From the NCBI RefSeq assembly GCF_035319885.1, contig NZ_CP141285.1, positions 682,001 to 746,000 of the forward strand: 64,000 bases of DNA, in the 5' to 3' direction. The DNA is from Altererythrobacter sp. H2 (GTDB taxonomy: Bacteria; Pseudomonadota; Alphaproteobacteria; Sphingomonadales; Sphingomonadaceae). Under the pieces are notes generated by a model. It did no database searches, was not told the DNA's origin, and saw only the letters and a program-made list of their open reading frames with translations. The translations under genes were made by a program, and so were the position numbers. Positions 16,603 through 34,503 of this stretch are shown here, piece after piece (positions within the stretch are counted from its first letter, which is position 1; the number at the start of each line of letters is the position of its first letter).

Positions 16603-16635
16603 AAAAAACCCCGGCGGATCGCTCCGCCGGGGTTT
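16603..16635 (-). terminator. Intrinsic terminator of groESL
   Basis: A perfect 13-bp stem (16606-16618 with 16623-16635) around loop 16619-16622 is followed, reading the minus strand, by a T run corresponding to the A tract at 16603-16608. It lies about 30 bp beyond the groEL stop. Confidence 0.9.
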
Positions 16636-16667
16636 CCTGTTTCAGCCGATGGGCTGGGTGGAGGGGC

Positions 16668-18365
<1,698 letters not shown>

Positions 18366-18373
18366 TCAGCCGG

Positions 18374-18661
18374 TCAGGCGATCACGCCCATGATGTCGCT
18401 TTCCTTCATGATCAGCAGGTCTTCCCCGTCGACCTTGACTTCGGTGCCCGACCACTTGCCGAACAGAACGCGGTCGCCGACCTTGACGTCGAGCGGGATG
18501 CGGTCGCCGTCTTCGTCGCGGTTGCCTTCACCGACGGCGAGCACTTCGCCTTCGCTGGGCTTTTCCTTGGCGTTGTCGGGGATGATGATGCCGCCAGCGG
18601 TCTTTTCTTCGGCTTCGATGCGCCGGACCAGCACGCGGTCGTGCAGTGGACGAAATGCCAT
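18374..18661 (-). CDS. groES: Co-chaperonin GroES
   Basis: A 95-residue Hsp10 that caps the GroEL chamber. It begins [13 protein letters not shown], includes the mobile loop [11 protein letters not shown] and the beta-barrel [14 protein letters not shown], and is full length. It is the first gene of the groESL operon, with an AGGAAAGG ribosome site upstream of ATG 18661. A CIRCE inverted repeat and a promoter-like pair lie immediately upstream, so heat-inducible, HrcA-repressed expression is expected. Confidence 0.99.
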   Translation of the reverse strand: MAFRPLHDRVLVRRIEAEEKTAGGIIIPDNAKEKPSEGEVLAVGEGNRDEDGDRIPLDVKVGDRVLFGKWSGTEVKVDGEDLLIMKESDIMGVIA

Positions 18662-18695
18662 TGTAATGACCTTTCCTGTTGAATGTGAATGTGCC

Positions 18696-18722
18696 TTGGC
18701 ACTCTCCCTGCGAGAGTGCCAG
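18696..18722 (-). promoter_or_regulatory. CIRCE operator for HrcA
   Basis: A 27-bp inverted repeat, TTGGCACTC, nine bases, GAGTGCCAG. The CIRCE consensus is TTAGCACTC-N9-GAGTGCTAA, so the spacer length is exact and each half has two changes that keep the symmetry. It lies 35 bp upstream of the groES start, where HrcA would block transcription. Confidence 0.93.
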
Positions 18723-18729
18723 CGAGCCG

Positions 18730-18758
18730 CATGTGGGGGCGGGGCCGGTGCGAGTCAA
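18730..18758 (-). promoter_or_regulatory. Probable groES promoter
   Basis: On the minus strand TTGACT (plus positions 18753-18758) is followed after 17 bp by CACATG (18730-18735), just upstream of CIRCE. The C-rich stretch before the -10 could also fit an RpoH-type promoter. The assignment rests only on spacing. Confidence 0.4.
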
Positions 18759-18797
18759 CAGCGGCAGGCAGGAAAAAATTTCGCGGCCGGGCAGGGC

Positions 18798-20213
18798 TCA
18801 GCCGCGCGCCGTCGGATCGGGCCATTGACCCACCAGGCCCAGCCTGTAGCGCAGCAGCCAGCGCCCGAGCATCAGCACCGCCACGATCCCCAGCCCGGCG
18901 GCAAGCCCGGTCCAGATCCCGACCCCGCCCCAGCCCTGCTCGAACGCCAGCCACGCGCCAAGGCCGATGCCGATCACCCAGTAGCCCAGCAGCGCGAACA
19001 GCATCGGCACGAAAGTATCGTGCAGCCCGCGCAGCATGCCCGCGCCCACCACCTGTGCCCCGTCGACCACCTGGAACAGGGCGGCGACCAGCAGGAAGCT
19101 GACCGCCAGGGTTGCGACTTCGGCGTTGGCGGGGTTGGTCCGGTCGATGAACAGGCCGGTCAGCGTTTCCGGCATGGCGATCATTGCCAGCGCCATCATC
19201 GCCATGAACCCGGTCCCCAGCAGGTAGCTGGTCCACCCCGCGCGGCGGATATGCTCGCGGTCGCGCCGGCCATGGCCGATGCCGACCCGCACGGTGGCGG
19301 CCTGGGCCAGGCCCATCGGCACCATGAAGGTCAGGCTGGCAAGCTGCAGCGCCACCGCGTGGGCGGCCACGGCAGCGGTGGAAATCCAGCCCATCAGGAT
19401 CACGGCGGCGGTGAACACCCCGGCCTCGAACGCGTGGCTGACGCCGATCGGCAGGCCCAGCCGCACCATCTGGCACAGGCGCGGCCAGTCGCTGCGCCAC
19501 CAGCGCCCGAGGAGGTGGTAGCGCCGGAAGCGGCGGTCATGCGTGATGACCAGGACAATCAGGGCCAGCATCAGCGCATTGGTCAGCACGCTGGCGACCC
19601 CGGCCCCGACCAGGCCGAGCGCCGGCAGGCCGAAGTTGCCGAAGATCAGGCCGTAGTTGAACAGCACGTTGGCCAGCACCCCGGCCACGCCGGTAACCAG
19701 CGACCAGATCGGCCGCTCCACCGCAGCCAGGAAATTGCGCAGGCACAGCGTGAACAGGAACAGCGGGATCGACCACATGTAGGCGCGGACATAGGCCTGC
19801 GCCGCGTCCGCCAGCGCTGCCTCCTGCCCCATCGCCCGCAGGATCGGGCCGGTGTGCCACAGGGTGAACAGGATGAACGGTGTCAGGAATGCCACCAGCC
19901 AGAGTGACTGGCGCACACTGCGGCGCACGTCGCGGACCGAATGGGGCATGCGCCCGATCTCGCTCGCCATCAGCGGCGAGGCCCCGGTGACCAGGCCCAT
20001 GCCGAAGATCGCCAGCAGCATCGACAGGTTGAACCCGAGCGAGGCGGCCGCCAGTTCGGCCGGGCCCAGCCAGCCGACCATCAGCACGTCGGCCGCGCCG
20101 ATCGAGGCCATGGTCAGGTTGGTCAGCACCAGCGGCCAGGCCAGCTGCACGGTTGCAGCCAGTTCCTGACGCCAGGGGGACCGGATCCCGTTCGAGATGT
20201 GCGCGCGGTTCAT
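18798..20213 (-). CDS. MATE-family multidrug/sodium antiporter
   Basis: A 471-residue polytopic inner-membrane exporter with about 12 hydrophobic segments in two homologous halves. Family features include TNLTMASIGAADVLMVGWLG near the N-terminus and the pseudo-repeat with LPIGVSHAFEAG at mid-protein. Such proteins export cationic compounds, driven by Na+ or H+. ATG 20213 was chosen because the family begins just before the first helix; upstream codons in frame have no hydrophobic or conserved content. It diverges from the cytochrome gene, and the groES promoter region lies downstream. NorM-like is the nearest description; the substrate is unknown. Confidence 0.92.
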   Translation of the reverse strand: MNRAHISNGIRSPWRQELAATVQLAWPLVLTNLTMASIGAADVLMVGWLGPAELAAASLGFNLSMLLAIFGMGLVTGASPLMASEIGRMPHSVRDVRRSVRQSLWLVAFLTPFILFTLWHTGPILRAMGQEAALADAAQAYVRAYMWSIPLFLFTLCLRNFLAAVERPIWSLVTGVAGVLANVLFNYGLIFGNFGLPALGLVGAGVASVLTNALMLALIVLVITHDRRFRRYHLLGRWWRSDWPRLCQMVRLGLPIGVSHAFEAGVFTAAVILMGWISTAAVAAHAVALQLASLTFMVPMGLAQAATVRVGIGHGRRDREHIRRAGWTSYLLGTGFMAMMALAMIAMPETLTGLFIDRTNPANAEVATLAVSFLLVAALFQVVDGAQVVGAGMLRGLHDTFVPMLFALLGYWVIGIGLGAWLAFEQGWGGVGIWTGLAAGLGIVAVLMLGRWLLRYRLGLVGQWPDPTARG

Positions 20214-20363
20214 GCAGCCGGCCCGGATAGCCGCGCCGTGCGACAGGTCAAAGTCCGGCTGGCGATCGCAGTGCGAGTTTTCCGCGTGGCGCGGCCAATC
20301 CGTCACAGCTTGCCATGGCGGGGGCGTGTGGCCACATGCGGCCCGAACCTGCCGGAGAATAAC

Positions 20364-20777
20364 ATGAGACGCCTCGTTGTCGCCGCACTGCCACTGGCTT
20401 TTGCCCTTGCGGGGTGCGGGAGCGAGCCCGACGCGCCGCCGCCCGGTGCCTCCGCTCCCTCCGGTGATGCCACGCCCGCGCAGGTGGCTGTCCGCCCTGC
20501 CGCCTTCGCGCAGTGTGCATCCTGTCACGCCGTCGTGCCGGGCAAGAACGGGATCGGTCCCAGTCTGGCAGGCGTGGTGGGGGCCAAGTCCGGGCAGGAA
20601 CCGTCGTTCGCCTACAGCACCGCGATGCGGCAGAGCGGTCTTGTCTGGGACGAAGCGACGCTTGACGCCTATCTGAAAGACCCGCGCGCGGTCGTGCCCG
20701 GCACCAAGATGGCCTACGCCGGGCTGACGGACGATGCCGCGCGGGCGGAACTGATTGCCTGGCTCGGGACAATCTGA
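20364..20777 (+). CDS. Small class I c-type cytochrome lipoprotein
   Basis: A 137-residue periplasmic cytochrome anchored as a lipoprotein. The lipobox LAGC has its cysteine at residue 18, followed by a Pro/Ala-rich linker. The haem-binding CASCH is at residues 51-55 and the distal ligand is Met116 in GTKMAY. The size and the GIGPSL and VPGTKM signatures fit a mitochondrial-type cytochrome c (c2/c552-like), a soluble-domain electron carrier. ATG 20364 follows GGAGA at 20354. It is a single gene between the divergent MATE gene and the convergent rplL terminator. Confidence 0.92.
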   Translation: MRRLVVAALPLAFALAGCGSEPDAPPPGASAPSGDATPAQVAVRPAAFAQCASCHAVVPGKNGIGPSLAGVVGAKSGQEPSFAYSTAMRQSGLVWDEATLDAYLKDPRAVVPGTKMAYAGLTDDAARAELIAWLGTI

Positions 20778-20810
20778 GCAGCAGCCGGGTTCTCACCGTG
20801 CTGATGGCGC

Positions 20811-20848
20811 CCAAACGAAAGGGGCGGCACCTTGCGGTACCGCCCCTT
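20811..20848 (-). terminator. Intrinsic terminator after rplL
   Basis: On the minus strand a 13-bp stem with one mismatch (20819-20831 with 20836-20848) around a 4-base loop is followed by TTTCGTTT. It lies about 30 bp beyond the rplL stop. Confidence 0.85.
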
Positions 20849-20875
20849 CCTGATCTCGCGTGAAGCGAAAGACGC

Positions 20876-21247
20876 TTACTTGAGTTCGACCGTGCCGCCA
20901 GCGGCTTCGATCTTGCCCTTGATGTCTTCGGCTTCGGCCTTGTTGACGCCTTCCTTGATCGCCTTCGGGGCGCTCTCGACCAGCGTCTTGGCTTCGGTCA
21001 GGCCCAGGCCGGTGATGGCGCGGACTTCCTTAATGACCTGGATCTTCTTGCCACCGTCGCCGGTGAGGATCACGTCGAACTCGGTCTGCTCTTCAACGGC
21101 TTCGGCAGCAGCGGCGGGGCCGGCTGCAACCGCGACAGCAGCAGCGGCGGAAACGCCCCATGCTTCTTCGAGGGCCTTGGCAAGGTCAGCCGCCTCGAGG
21201 ACGGTCAGCTTCGAAAGTTCTTCAACAAGCTTGGCAATATCAGCCAT
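20876..21247 (-). CDS. rplL: 50S ribosomal protein L7/L12
   Basis: A 123-residue acidic stalk protein that recruits translation factors. The N-terminal dimerisation region and Ala-rich hinge are followed by the C-terminal globular domain with [17 protein letters not shown] and [12 protein letters not shown]. It is full length. It follows rplJ after 81 bp on the minus strand and is closed by an intrinsic terminator. L7/L12 is needed in several copies per ribosome, and the strong terminator fits a separate two-gene transcript instead of read-through into rpoB. Confidence 0.98.
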   Translation of the reverse strand: MADIAKLVEELSKLTVLEAADLAKALEEAWGVSAAAAVAVAAGPAAAAEAVEEQTEFDVILTGDGGKKIQVIKEVRAITGLGLTEAKTLVESAPKAIKEGVNKAEAEDIKGKIEAAGGTVELK

Positions 21248-21328
21248 GATGGTTCACTCCAAATTGTGGCGGGGCAGGACACCGTGTCCGAAACCCCGAG
21301 ATTGTGTCGTCTGACGAAAAAGCGTCTC

Positions 21329-21841
21329 TTAGGCTGCCTTGTCCGCGTAAGCGGCAAACACGCGGGCGACCTTCGCTGCCGGTGCGGTAACGACCTGGGC
21401 GATTTTCGTCGCCGGGGCATTGACCAGACCGATAAGCTTGGCGCGCAGCTCGTCGAGGCTCGGCATCGAGGCAAGCGCCCGGATCCCTGCTTCATCGAGC
21501 ACCACGGTACCCATCGAACCACCGATGATTTCGAGCTTGTCGTTCGTCTTGGCGAATTCGACAGCGGCCTTGGCGGCCGCGACCGGGTCAGTCGACCAGG
21601 CCAGCCCGACCGGACCGGTGAGCAAGTCATCCAGCCCGACATAGTCGGTGTTTTCAAGGGCGAGCCTGGCGAGGCGGTTCTTCGCAACCTTGTAGGTCGC
21701 ACCAGCAGCGCGCATCTTCCCGCGCAGATCGGTGGACTGAGCCACCGTCATGCCGAGGTTGCGGGTGACGACCACCACGGCAACTTCGTTGAAGACTGCG
21801 TTGAGCTGGGCAACCGCGTCGGCTTTCTGCGAACGATCCAT
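21329..21841 (-). CDS. rplJ: 50S ribosomal protein L10
   Basis: A 170-residue protein forming the base of the ribosomal stalk and binding L7/L12 dimers through its C-terminal helix. The N-terminus [10 protein letters not shown], then [13 protein letters not shown], are characteristic. ATG 21841 has AAGGAG just upstream; an earlier in-frame start adds 29 uncharacteristic residues. A long leader with a stable hairpin precedes it, consistent with L10-mediated autoregulation. rplK and rplA, often directly upstream, are not in the window. Unusually, rpoBC is divergent from this pair. Confidence 0.98.
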   Translation of the reverse strand: MDRSQKADAVAQLNAVFNEVAVVVVTRNLGMTVAQSTDLRGKMRAAGATYKVAKNRLARLALENTDYVGLDDLLTGPVGLAWSTDPVAAAKAAVEFAKTNDKLEIIGGSMGTVVLDEAGIRALASMPSLDELRAKLIGLVNAPATKIAQVVTAPAAKVARVFAAYADKAA

Positions 21842-22222
21842 GCCATACTCCTTCACAAATGATCGTGCGGGATGGCTCCCGCATGATCGGCTACGTTTGT
21901 CCATGCCAGGGGCCGAAGCTCCGGGCACGGGCGAGTCCGTCGAAAGGGAAGGAGGGTGTGTGCCGTCATCATGGCGGACACGCGGGCGATTGCTTGCGCA
22001 AGATCGCCGGAAATCTCGTTTCCCCGTCTAGGCTGGACATTAAGCAGGCCTGATTGCCTGCACCAACTGTCTCGGACGGTTGCCCGCTGGACCCGTCGGC
22101 CCAGCGAACGAGGGGGCCACTAGCGGGTTCGGTCCCAGAGTCAACAAGAATGGCCCGCCCAACCGGGGCGAGCCATTCCCGAAGCGGTGGCGCCACTGGC
22201 GCTGCACCTGCCGGGCGGGAGG
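21842..22222 (-). promoter_or_regulatory. rplJ leader, 381-bp stretch without a gene
   Basis: This stretch precedes rplJ on the minus strand. It contains a strong hairpin at 21861-21888, GATC plus TGCGGGA paired with TCCCGCA and GATC around a 4-base loop, 20 bp before the start. This fits a ribosomal-protein L10 leader, in which L10-L7/L12 binds its own mRNA. The exact leader boundaries and promoter were not determined. The region nearest 22222 has no recognisable feature. Confidence 0.55.
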
Positions 22223-22468
22223 CTATTCCTGCGGGGTCTGATAGCCCAGCAGGTCCCCCGGCTGGCAGTCCAGTTCGCGGCAGATCGCTTCCAGGGTGGA
22301 GAAACGGATTGCCTTGGCCTTGCCGGTCTTGAGGATCGAGAGATTGGCCAGGGTCAGGCCGATCCGTTCGCTCAGCTCGGTCAGGGTCATGCGGCGGGCG
22401 TGGAGCAGATCGTCGAGCTTGACCATGATCCGGGTTCCTTCTTCGCTGTTTTCGGGGCGGGGCGGCAT
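22223..22468 (-). CDS. XRE-family (HTH_26/YozG-like) transcriptional regulator
   Basis: An 81-residue small regulator made of one helix-turn-helix domain. VKLDDLLHARRMTLTELSERIG, then NLSILKTGKA and RFSTLEAICRELDCQPGDLL, are strongly typical of the small Cro/CI-like regulators that pair with DUF2975. The start may be ATG 22468, overlapping the upstream stop as TGATG with GGAAGGGA before it, or ATG 22426, which gives 67 residues and also has AAGGA upstream. It is the last gene of a three-gene operon. It probably autoregulates the repeat-bearing promoter upstream (inference). Confidence 0.9.
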   Translation of the reverse strand: MPPRPENSEEGTRIMVKLDDLLHARRMTLTELSERIGLTLANLSILKTGKAKAIRFSTLEAICRELDCQPGDLLGYQTPQE

Positions 22469-23010
22469 CACACGGTCCCTTCCAGTTCGTCGCGCATTTC
22501 AGCGCCTTTGCGGAAGACACGGGCGAGGATGAAGAGGATCAGCACCAGCAGCAGGCCTTCACCGCTTACGCCGAGGTCGGTGTCGATGTGGACATCCTCC
22601 ACGTCGCCGACCAGTTCGTCGATCCACAGGACCACGGCGGCGAGCGGGATTGTCGCCAGCTGGCTGGCAAGGGCAATCCAGCCCATGCGTGACAGTCGCT
22701 CGGCATTGATGGCGATGAAGGGATCACCCTCTTTCACGCTGCCCACGATCCTGAGCAGGAGCATCAGGAAGTAGACCGCGAGGCCAAGGAAGACGAACAC
22801 GGCGACCATGACCAGCAGCACGGCGCCGACCAGTTCAGGCCCGGCAGTGATGCCCTTGGCGGCGGCTTCGGCAATGATGCGGTCCTGGAAAATGGCAGCG
22901 GCGGGGAGGCCGATGCCGACCATGATCAGGGCGAAGCACAGCGCGCCGATGAAAAACCACAGCAGCCCCTGTGCTGCGAGCAGCAGCGGATCTCTTCCGG
23001 TCTGGGTCAT
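22468..23010 (-). CDS. DUF2975 family membrane protein
   Basis: A 180-residue inner-membrane protein with four hydrophobic segments (about 10-38, 60-88, 110-128 and 150-165). The loop GSVKEGDPFIAINAERLSRMG between helices 2 and 3 is the DUF2975 signature. The function is unknown, but these proteins are consistently encoded next to a YozG-like regulator, suggesting a membrane sensor or partner that controls it. Its TGA overlaps the regulator's ATG. A small exported peptide gene lies 24 bp upstream on the same strand. Confidence 0.9.
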   Translation of the reverse strand: MTQTGRDPLLLAAQGLLWFFIGALCFALIMVGIGLPAAAIFQDRIIAEAAAKGITAGPELVGAVLLVMVAVFVFLGLAVYFLMLLLRIVGSVKEGDPFIAINAERLSRMGWIALASQLATIPLAAVVLWIDELVGDVEDVHIDTDLGVSGEGLLLVLILFILARVFRKGAEMRDELEGTV

Positions 23011-23034
23011 GACGAATTCTCCCGTTTCTCTGGA

Positions 23035-23163
23035 TCAGGCAATGGCGGGGGTGATGATGACCGATGCCTGGGCGGGCGGCACGGTGACCACCTGCGCCAT
23101 GCTGGTGGCGACGATCAGGACAGCGGCGAAGGCTGCGGCGACATTCCGGGAAAGATTGGTCAT
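23035..23163 (-). CDS. 42-residue hydrophobic/exported peptide
   Basis: A short gene supported by position and signals. ATG 23163 has AAGGAG eight bases upstream, the frame closes at 23035 with TGA, and it lies just after a near-consensus promoter. The product starts MTNLSRNVAAAF, has a hydrophobic core to about residue 25, then VTVPPAQAS, which looks like a signal-peptidase site, leaving a tail of about nine residues. It could be a leader-like exported peptide or a single-span membrane peptide. Operon membership with DUF2975 and the XRE gene suggests a regulatory or stress-related role, but I do not recognise a family. Confidence 0.75.
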   Translation of the reverse strand: MTNLSRNVAAAFAAVLIVATSMAQVVTVPPAQASVIITPAIA

Positions 23164-23192
23164 TTATCGAACTCCTTGATGGTTGGTATCGA

Positions 23193-23231
23193 CAATCAAT
23201 AAGAGCGAGTCGCCATATTGTCAATCAATAA
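23193..23231 (-). repeat. Direct repeat flanking the promoter, possible operator
   Basis: CAATCAATAA occurs at 23193-23202 and again at 23222-23231, covering the -10 and -35 elements and set 29 bp apart, close to three helical turns. An ATATTG/CAATAT inverted pair (23215-23220, 23242-23247) overlaps it. This is the natural place for the XRE regulator to bind. Confidence 0.55.
23196..23224 (-). promoter_or_regulatory. Near-consensus promoter of the peptide-DUF2975-XRE operon
   Basis: On the minus strand TTGACA (plus 23219-23224) is separated by exactly 17 bp from TATTGA (23196-23201). The -35 is a perfect sigma-70 consensus, which is rare in this GC-rich sequence. Transcription would start about 25 bp before the ribosome site of the 42-residue peptide. 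Confidence 0.75.
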
Positions 23232-23247
23232 TATCGTAAAACAATAT

Positions 23248-23568
23248 CACCGAGGTTGTTGCGCGATAAGCCTGTCTGGGCCTGCTGCACCTCAGCAGCC
23301 CTTGGCGCCGTTGACACGCGCTGCCGCCCACCCTACATGCGCAGCCTACCGCCCGCTTCGAGCAAGGCCGGTCCATACGCGGGGACCAGTCCTACGGAAG
23401 GAAGCGCGGCGATCCAGTTTCGCGACGTGCAAAGCTGCTTGCGGCGCCTCATGGGCGATTCGCAATGCGGCTCGTTCGCGTCCCGGTATCTGGGTTTTCC
23501 TGCGTTGTGACAGGTTTCCAGACGAGCCGGGCACTGCCCCGGCCCAATCAAGAGGCAGGCTACCCTCC
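23248..23568 (+). promoter_or_regulatory. rpoB upstream region, 321 bp without a gene
   Basis: This AT-poor stretch lies before rpoB and should hold its promoter and leader. I found no convincing -35/-10 pair, tRNA or small gene. Reading frame continues upstream of the rpoB start into this region but shows no conserved protein. Confidence 0.4.
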
Positions 23569-27774
<4,206 letters not shown>

Positions 27775-27835
27775 GGGCTCCGGCCTCGCTCACCCCTCCT
27801 TACGCTAGCCAATCACCCGCCAGGGAAAGACAGTC

Positions 27836-32170
<4,335 letters not shown>

Positions 32171-32203
32171 GCCTCCTCTCCCTCGTCTGACGGGACCAGC
32201 AAG

Positions 32204-32238
32204 ACCCCGCCTGCGCCACACCGGCGCGGGCGGGGTTT
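32204..32238 (+). terminator. Intrinsic terminator of rpoBC
   Basis: A continuous 14-bp stem (32204-32217 with 32223-32236, one G-U pair) encloses a 5-base loop and ends in TTT. It lies 33 bp beyond the rpoC stop. Confidence 0.85.
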
Positions 32239-32293
32239 CTTGCATCCGCACACCGTGCCGCTATCCTGCGCCTGACCCGCCAAAGGAACCGCC

Positions 32294-32818
32294 ATGCGCC
32301 TGATCGCCGCTCTCCCGCCTCTCCTCGCCAGCCTGGCCCTGGCGGCCTGCCAGCCGGCCGGGGGGGCGCAGGAAATTGAGCCAACACCATCGCCATCGCC
32401 AGCGGCTGCGAGTGGGGCAGCCCCAAAGCCATCCGGCGATGCGCCGGATCTGGCGCTGGCTTCGCTGGCCGGTGAATACCGGGTGGCGGGCATCGACGGG
32501 ACCGAGGTCGGCGGCGGCATCGGCCTCGCCCTGACCATCACCGATACGCTGATCTGGTTCGAGCCGCGCTGCGCCGGCTTCAGCTGGACCTATAGCTATT
32601 CCGGTGGCGACCTGGCCACTGATCGCCCGCAAAAGCCGCGCCCGCCCGGTGGGGCGCTGGTGGCCGGTCCGATGGGCGCGACCTGCCGCATCGCGGTTCA
32701 TCCGGAGCAGCAGCGGCTTGCTGCCGCGCTGGATGCGGTGAATGCGGCACGGCGCACCCCGTCCAATGCGATTGAGCTGACCGGCGGCGGACACAGCGTC
32801 ACGCTCTACTCGCAATAG
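32294..32818 (+). CDS. Hypothetical lipoprotein
   Basis: A 174-residue predicted lipoprotein. The signal peptide ends LALAAC with the lipidated Cys19, followed by a Pro/Ser/Ala-rich linker to about residue 50. The C-terminal domain begins LAGEYRVAGIDGTEV, which resembles META/HslJ-like beta-barrel domains, but the match is loose. Two cysteines in the domain could form a disulfide. It stands between the rpoBC terminator and gltX, in the same direction, 27 bp before gltX. The function is unknown. Confidence 0.8.
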   Translation: MRLIAALPPLLASLALAACQPAGGAQEIEPTPSPSPAAASGAAPKPSGDAPDLALASLAGEYRVAGIDGTEVGGGIGLALTITDTLIWFEPRCAGFSWTYSYSGGDLATDRPQKPRPPGGALVAGPMGATCRIAVHPEQQRLAAALDAVNAARRTPSNAIELTGGGHSVTLYSQ

Positions 32819-32845
32819 GCACGCGGCTCGGCTAACGGGCTGGGC

Positions 32846-34201
32846 ATGACCGTGATCACCCGCTTCGCCCCGTCGCCCACCGGCCGCCTGCACGTCGGCA
32901 ACATCCGCACTGCGCTGCACAACTGGATGCTGGCGAAAAGGCATGGCGGGCGCTTCCTGCTGCGGATTGACGATACCGACGCCGAACGTTCCAGGGAGGA
33001 ATATGTCGAGGCGATCCGGGCCGATCTCGCCTGGCTGGGGCTGGTACCCGACGCCGAAGAGCGCCAGTCGGCCCGGCTCGAGGTCTATGCCCGCGCGTTC
33101 GAAGCCTTGCGTGCCGCCGGGCGGGTCTATCCCTGTTACGAGACCGCGCAGGAGCTCGACCTGAAGCGCAAGGTCGCTCTGGGGCGCGGGCTGCCGCCGG
33201 TTTACGACCGCGCCGCGCTCGCGCTGACCGAAGCAGACCATGCGGCGAGTGCGGCCGAGGGGGTGGCCCCGCACTGGCGCTTCCTGCTCGACCATGACAA
33301 ACCGATCACCTGGCATGACGGCGTGCGGGGGCCGCAGAAATTCGACCCGGCGCAACTGGGTGACCCGGTGATCCGCCGCGCCGACGGGTCATGGCTCTAC
33401 ATGCTGCCGAGCGCCATTGACGACATCGACATGGGCGTAACCCACGTGCTGCGCGGCGAAGACCATGTGTCCAACACAGCCGTGCAAATCCAGATGTTTA
33501 CCGCACTTCATGCTGCGGGTTTTGGTGCAGCAAAAGCCGTGCCGCAATTTGCGCACGAGGCCCTCCTGGTGGGCAGCGAAGGGAAGCTCTCCAAGCGGCT
33601 CGGGGCACTGGGATGCGATTCTTTCCGCGAGCGGGGCATCGAGCCTGAGGCACTGGTGGCCCTGCTGGCACGGCTGGGCACCTCGCTGCCGGTGGAGCCG
33701 ATTGCAGACCGGCAGGAGCTGGTCGACAGCTTCGAGCTGGCTACGTTCGGTCGTGCACCCGCGCGGTTCGACGATGCCGAGCTGGAGCGCATCAACACCG
33801 CGCTGGTGCACCAGATGGACTATTCGAAGGTGGCTGACCGCCTGCCATCGGGGATGGACGAAGCCGGCTGGCACGCCATCCGTCCCAACCTGGCGACAGT
33901 GGCGGACGCAGGCGAATGGTGGCGGCTGGTAACCGGGCCCATCGCACAGCCGGAGTTTGCAGAAGAGGACCGCGCCTATCTCGCCGAAGCCGCGCAAGCC
34001 CTGACCTGGGGCGAAGACCCCTGGCAGGCGTTAACTTCTGCACTGAAGGAGCGGACCGGCCGCAAGGGCAAGGCGCTGTTCCTGCCCCTGCGCCAGGCGC
34101 TCACCGGGATGGACCACGGTCCCGACATGGGCGAACTGCTACCGCTGATCGGCGAAGGCGAGGCGCGGGCGCGGCTTACTGCGGCCTCCGGGCAGGCCTA
34201 G
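32846..34201 (+). CDS. gltX: Glutamyl-tRNA synthetase
   Basis: A 451-residue class I synthetase that charges tRNA-Glu. The ATP-binding HIGH-type motif is HVGN at residues 16-19 (PTGRLHVGN), and the KMSKS-type loop is KLSKR at 247-251. The bacterial GluRS length and the RIDDTDAERS block agree. Alphaproteobacteria commonly have two GluRS paralogues, so this may be the GltX2 type with a preference for tRNA-Gln. Only this one is in the window. The stop codon overlaps the stop of a convergent 57-residue gene. Confidence 0.93.
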   Translation: MTVITRFAPSPTGRLHVGNIRTALHNWMLAKRHGGRFLLRIDDTDAERSREEYVEAIRADLAWLGLVPDAEERQSARLEVYARAFEALRAAGRVYPCYETAQELDLKRKVALGRGLPPVYDRAALALTEADHAASAAEGVAPHWRFLLDHDKPITWHDGVRGPQKFDPAQLGDPVIRRADGSWLYMLPSAIDDIDMGVTHVLRGEDHVSNTAVQIQMFTALHAAGFGAAKAVPQFAHEALLVGSEGKLSKRLGALGCDSFRERGIEPEALVALLARLGTSLPVEPIADRQELVDSFELATFGRAPARFDDAELERINTALVHQMDYSKVADRLPSGMDEAGWHAIRPNLATVADAGEWWRLVTGPIAQPEFAEEDRAYLAEAAQALTWGEDPWQALTSALKERTGRKGKALFLPLRQALTGMDHGPDMGELLPLIGEGEARARLTAASGQA

Positions 34202-34371
34202 CCCGTCCGGATCATCTCCGCGACTTCCTCGATCGTGCCGGTGACCAGCAGCGGGCTGCCGCCGACCATGCCGACATTGGTCTGGCCGTTCTCGCCTGTC
34301 CTGAGCCATGCGATGTTCGCGGCAACGACGAGATAGTCACCGCCGCGCGACTTGAGAGAGATGAATTTCAT
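34198..34371 (-). CDS. 57-residue FlbD-like small protein
   Basis: A short gene on the minus strand, ATG 34371 to TAG 34198, overlapping the gltX stop by 4 bp. AGGAAA lies upstream of the start. The protein starts MKFISLKSRGGDYLVVAANI and ends GTIEEVAEMIRTG. This resembles FlbD-like small proteins, in which a beta-rich body ends in a TVEEV helix. There are no flagellar genes here, so a flagellar link is unlikely. It is probably a conserved cytosolic protein of unknown role. Confidence 0.7.
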   Translation of the reverse strand: MKFISLKSRGGDYLVVAANIAWLRTGENGQTNVGMVGGSPLLVTGTIEEVAEMIRTG

Positions 34372-34503
34372 GGTGCTGGTTTCCTGTCAGGGGCACTATG
34401 GGCCCGAAACCATCCGTTTATATTAACGCGGCCTTGTAGGCTTACCAATGGTGCTGCGAACCCTGCCGTTCCGGCCTGACTTTGAAGTGCGGCGCAGCGT
34501 TTT

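Noticed and set aside
23218-23568. Upstream extension of rpoB by 117 codons
   Set aside because: Residues before [10 protein letters not shown] are not typical of RpoB and run into the promoter region of the divergent operon.
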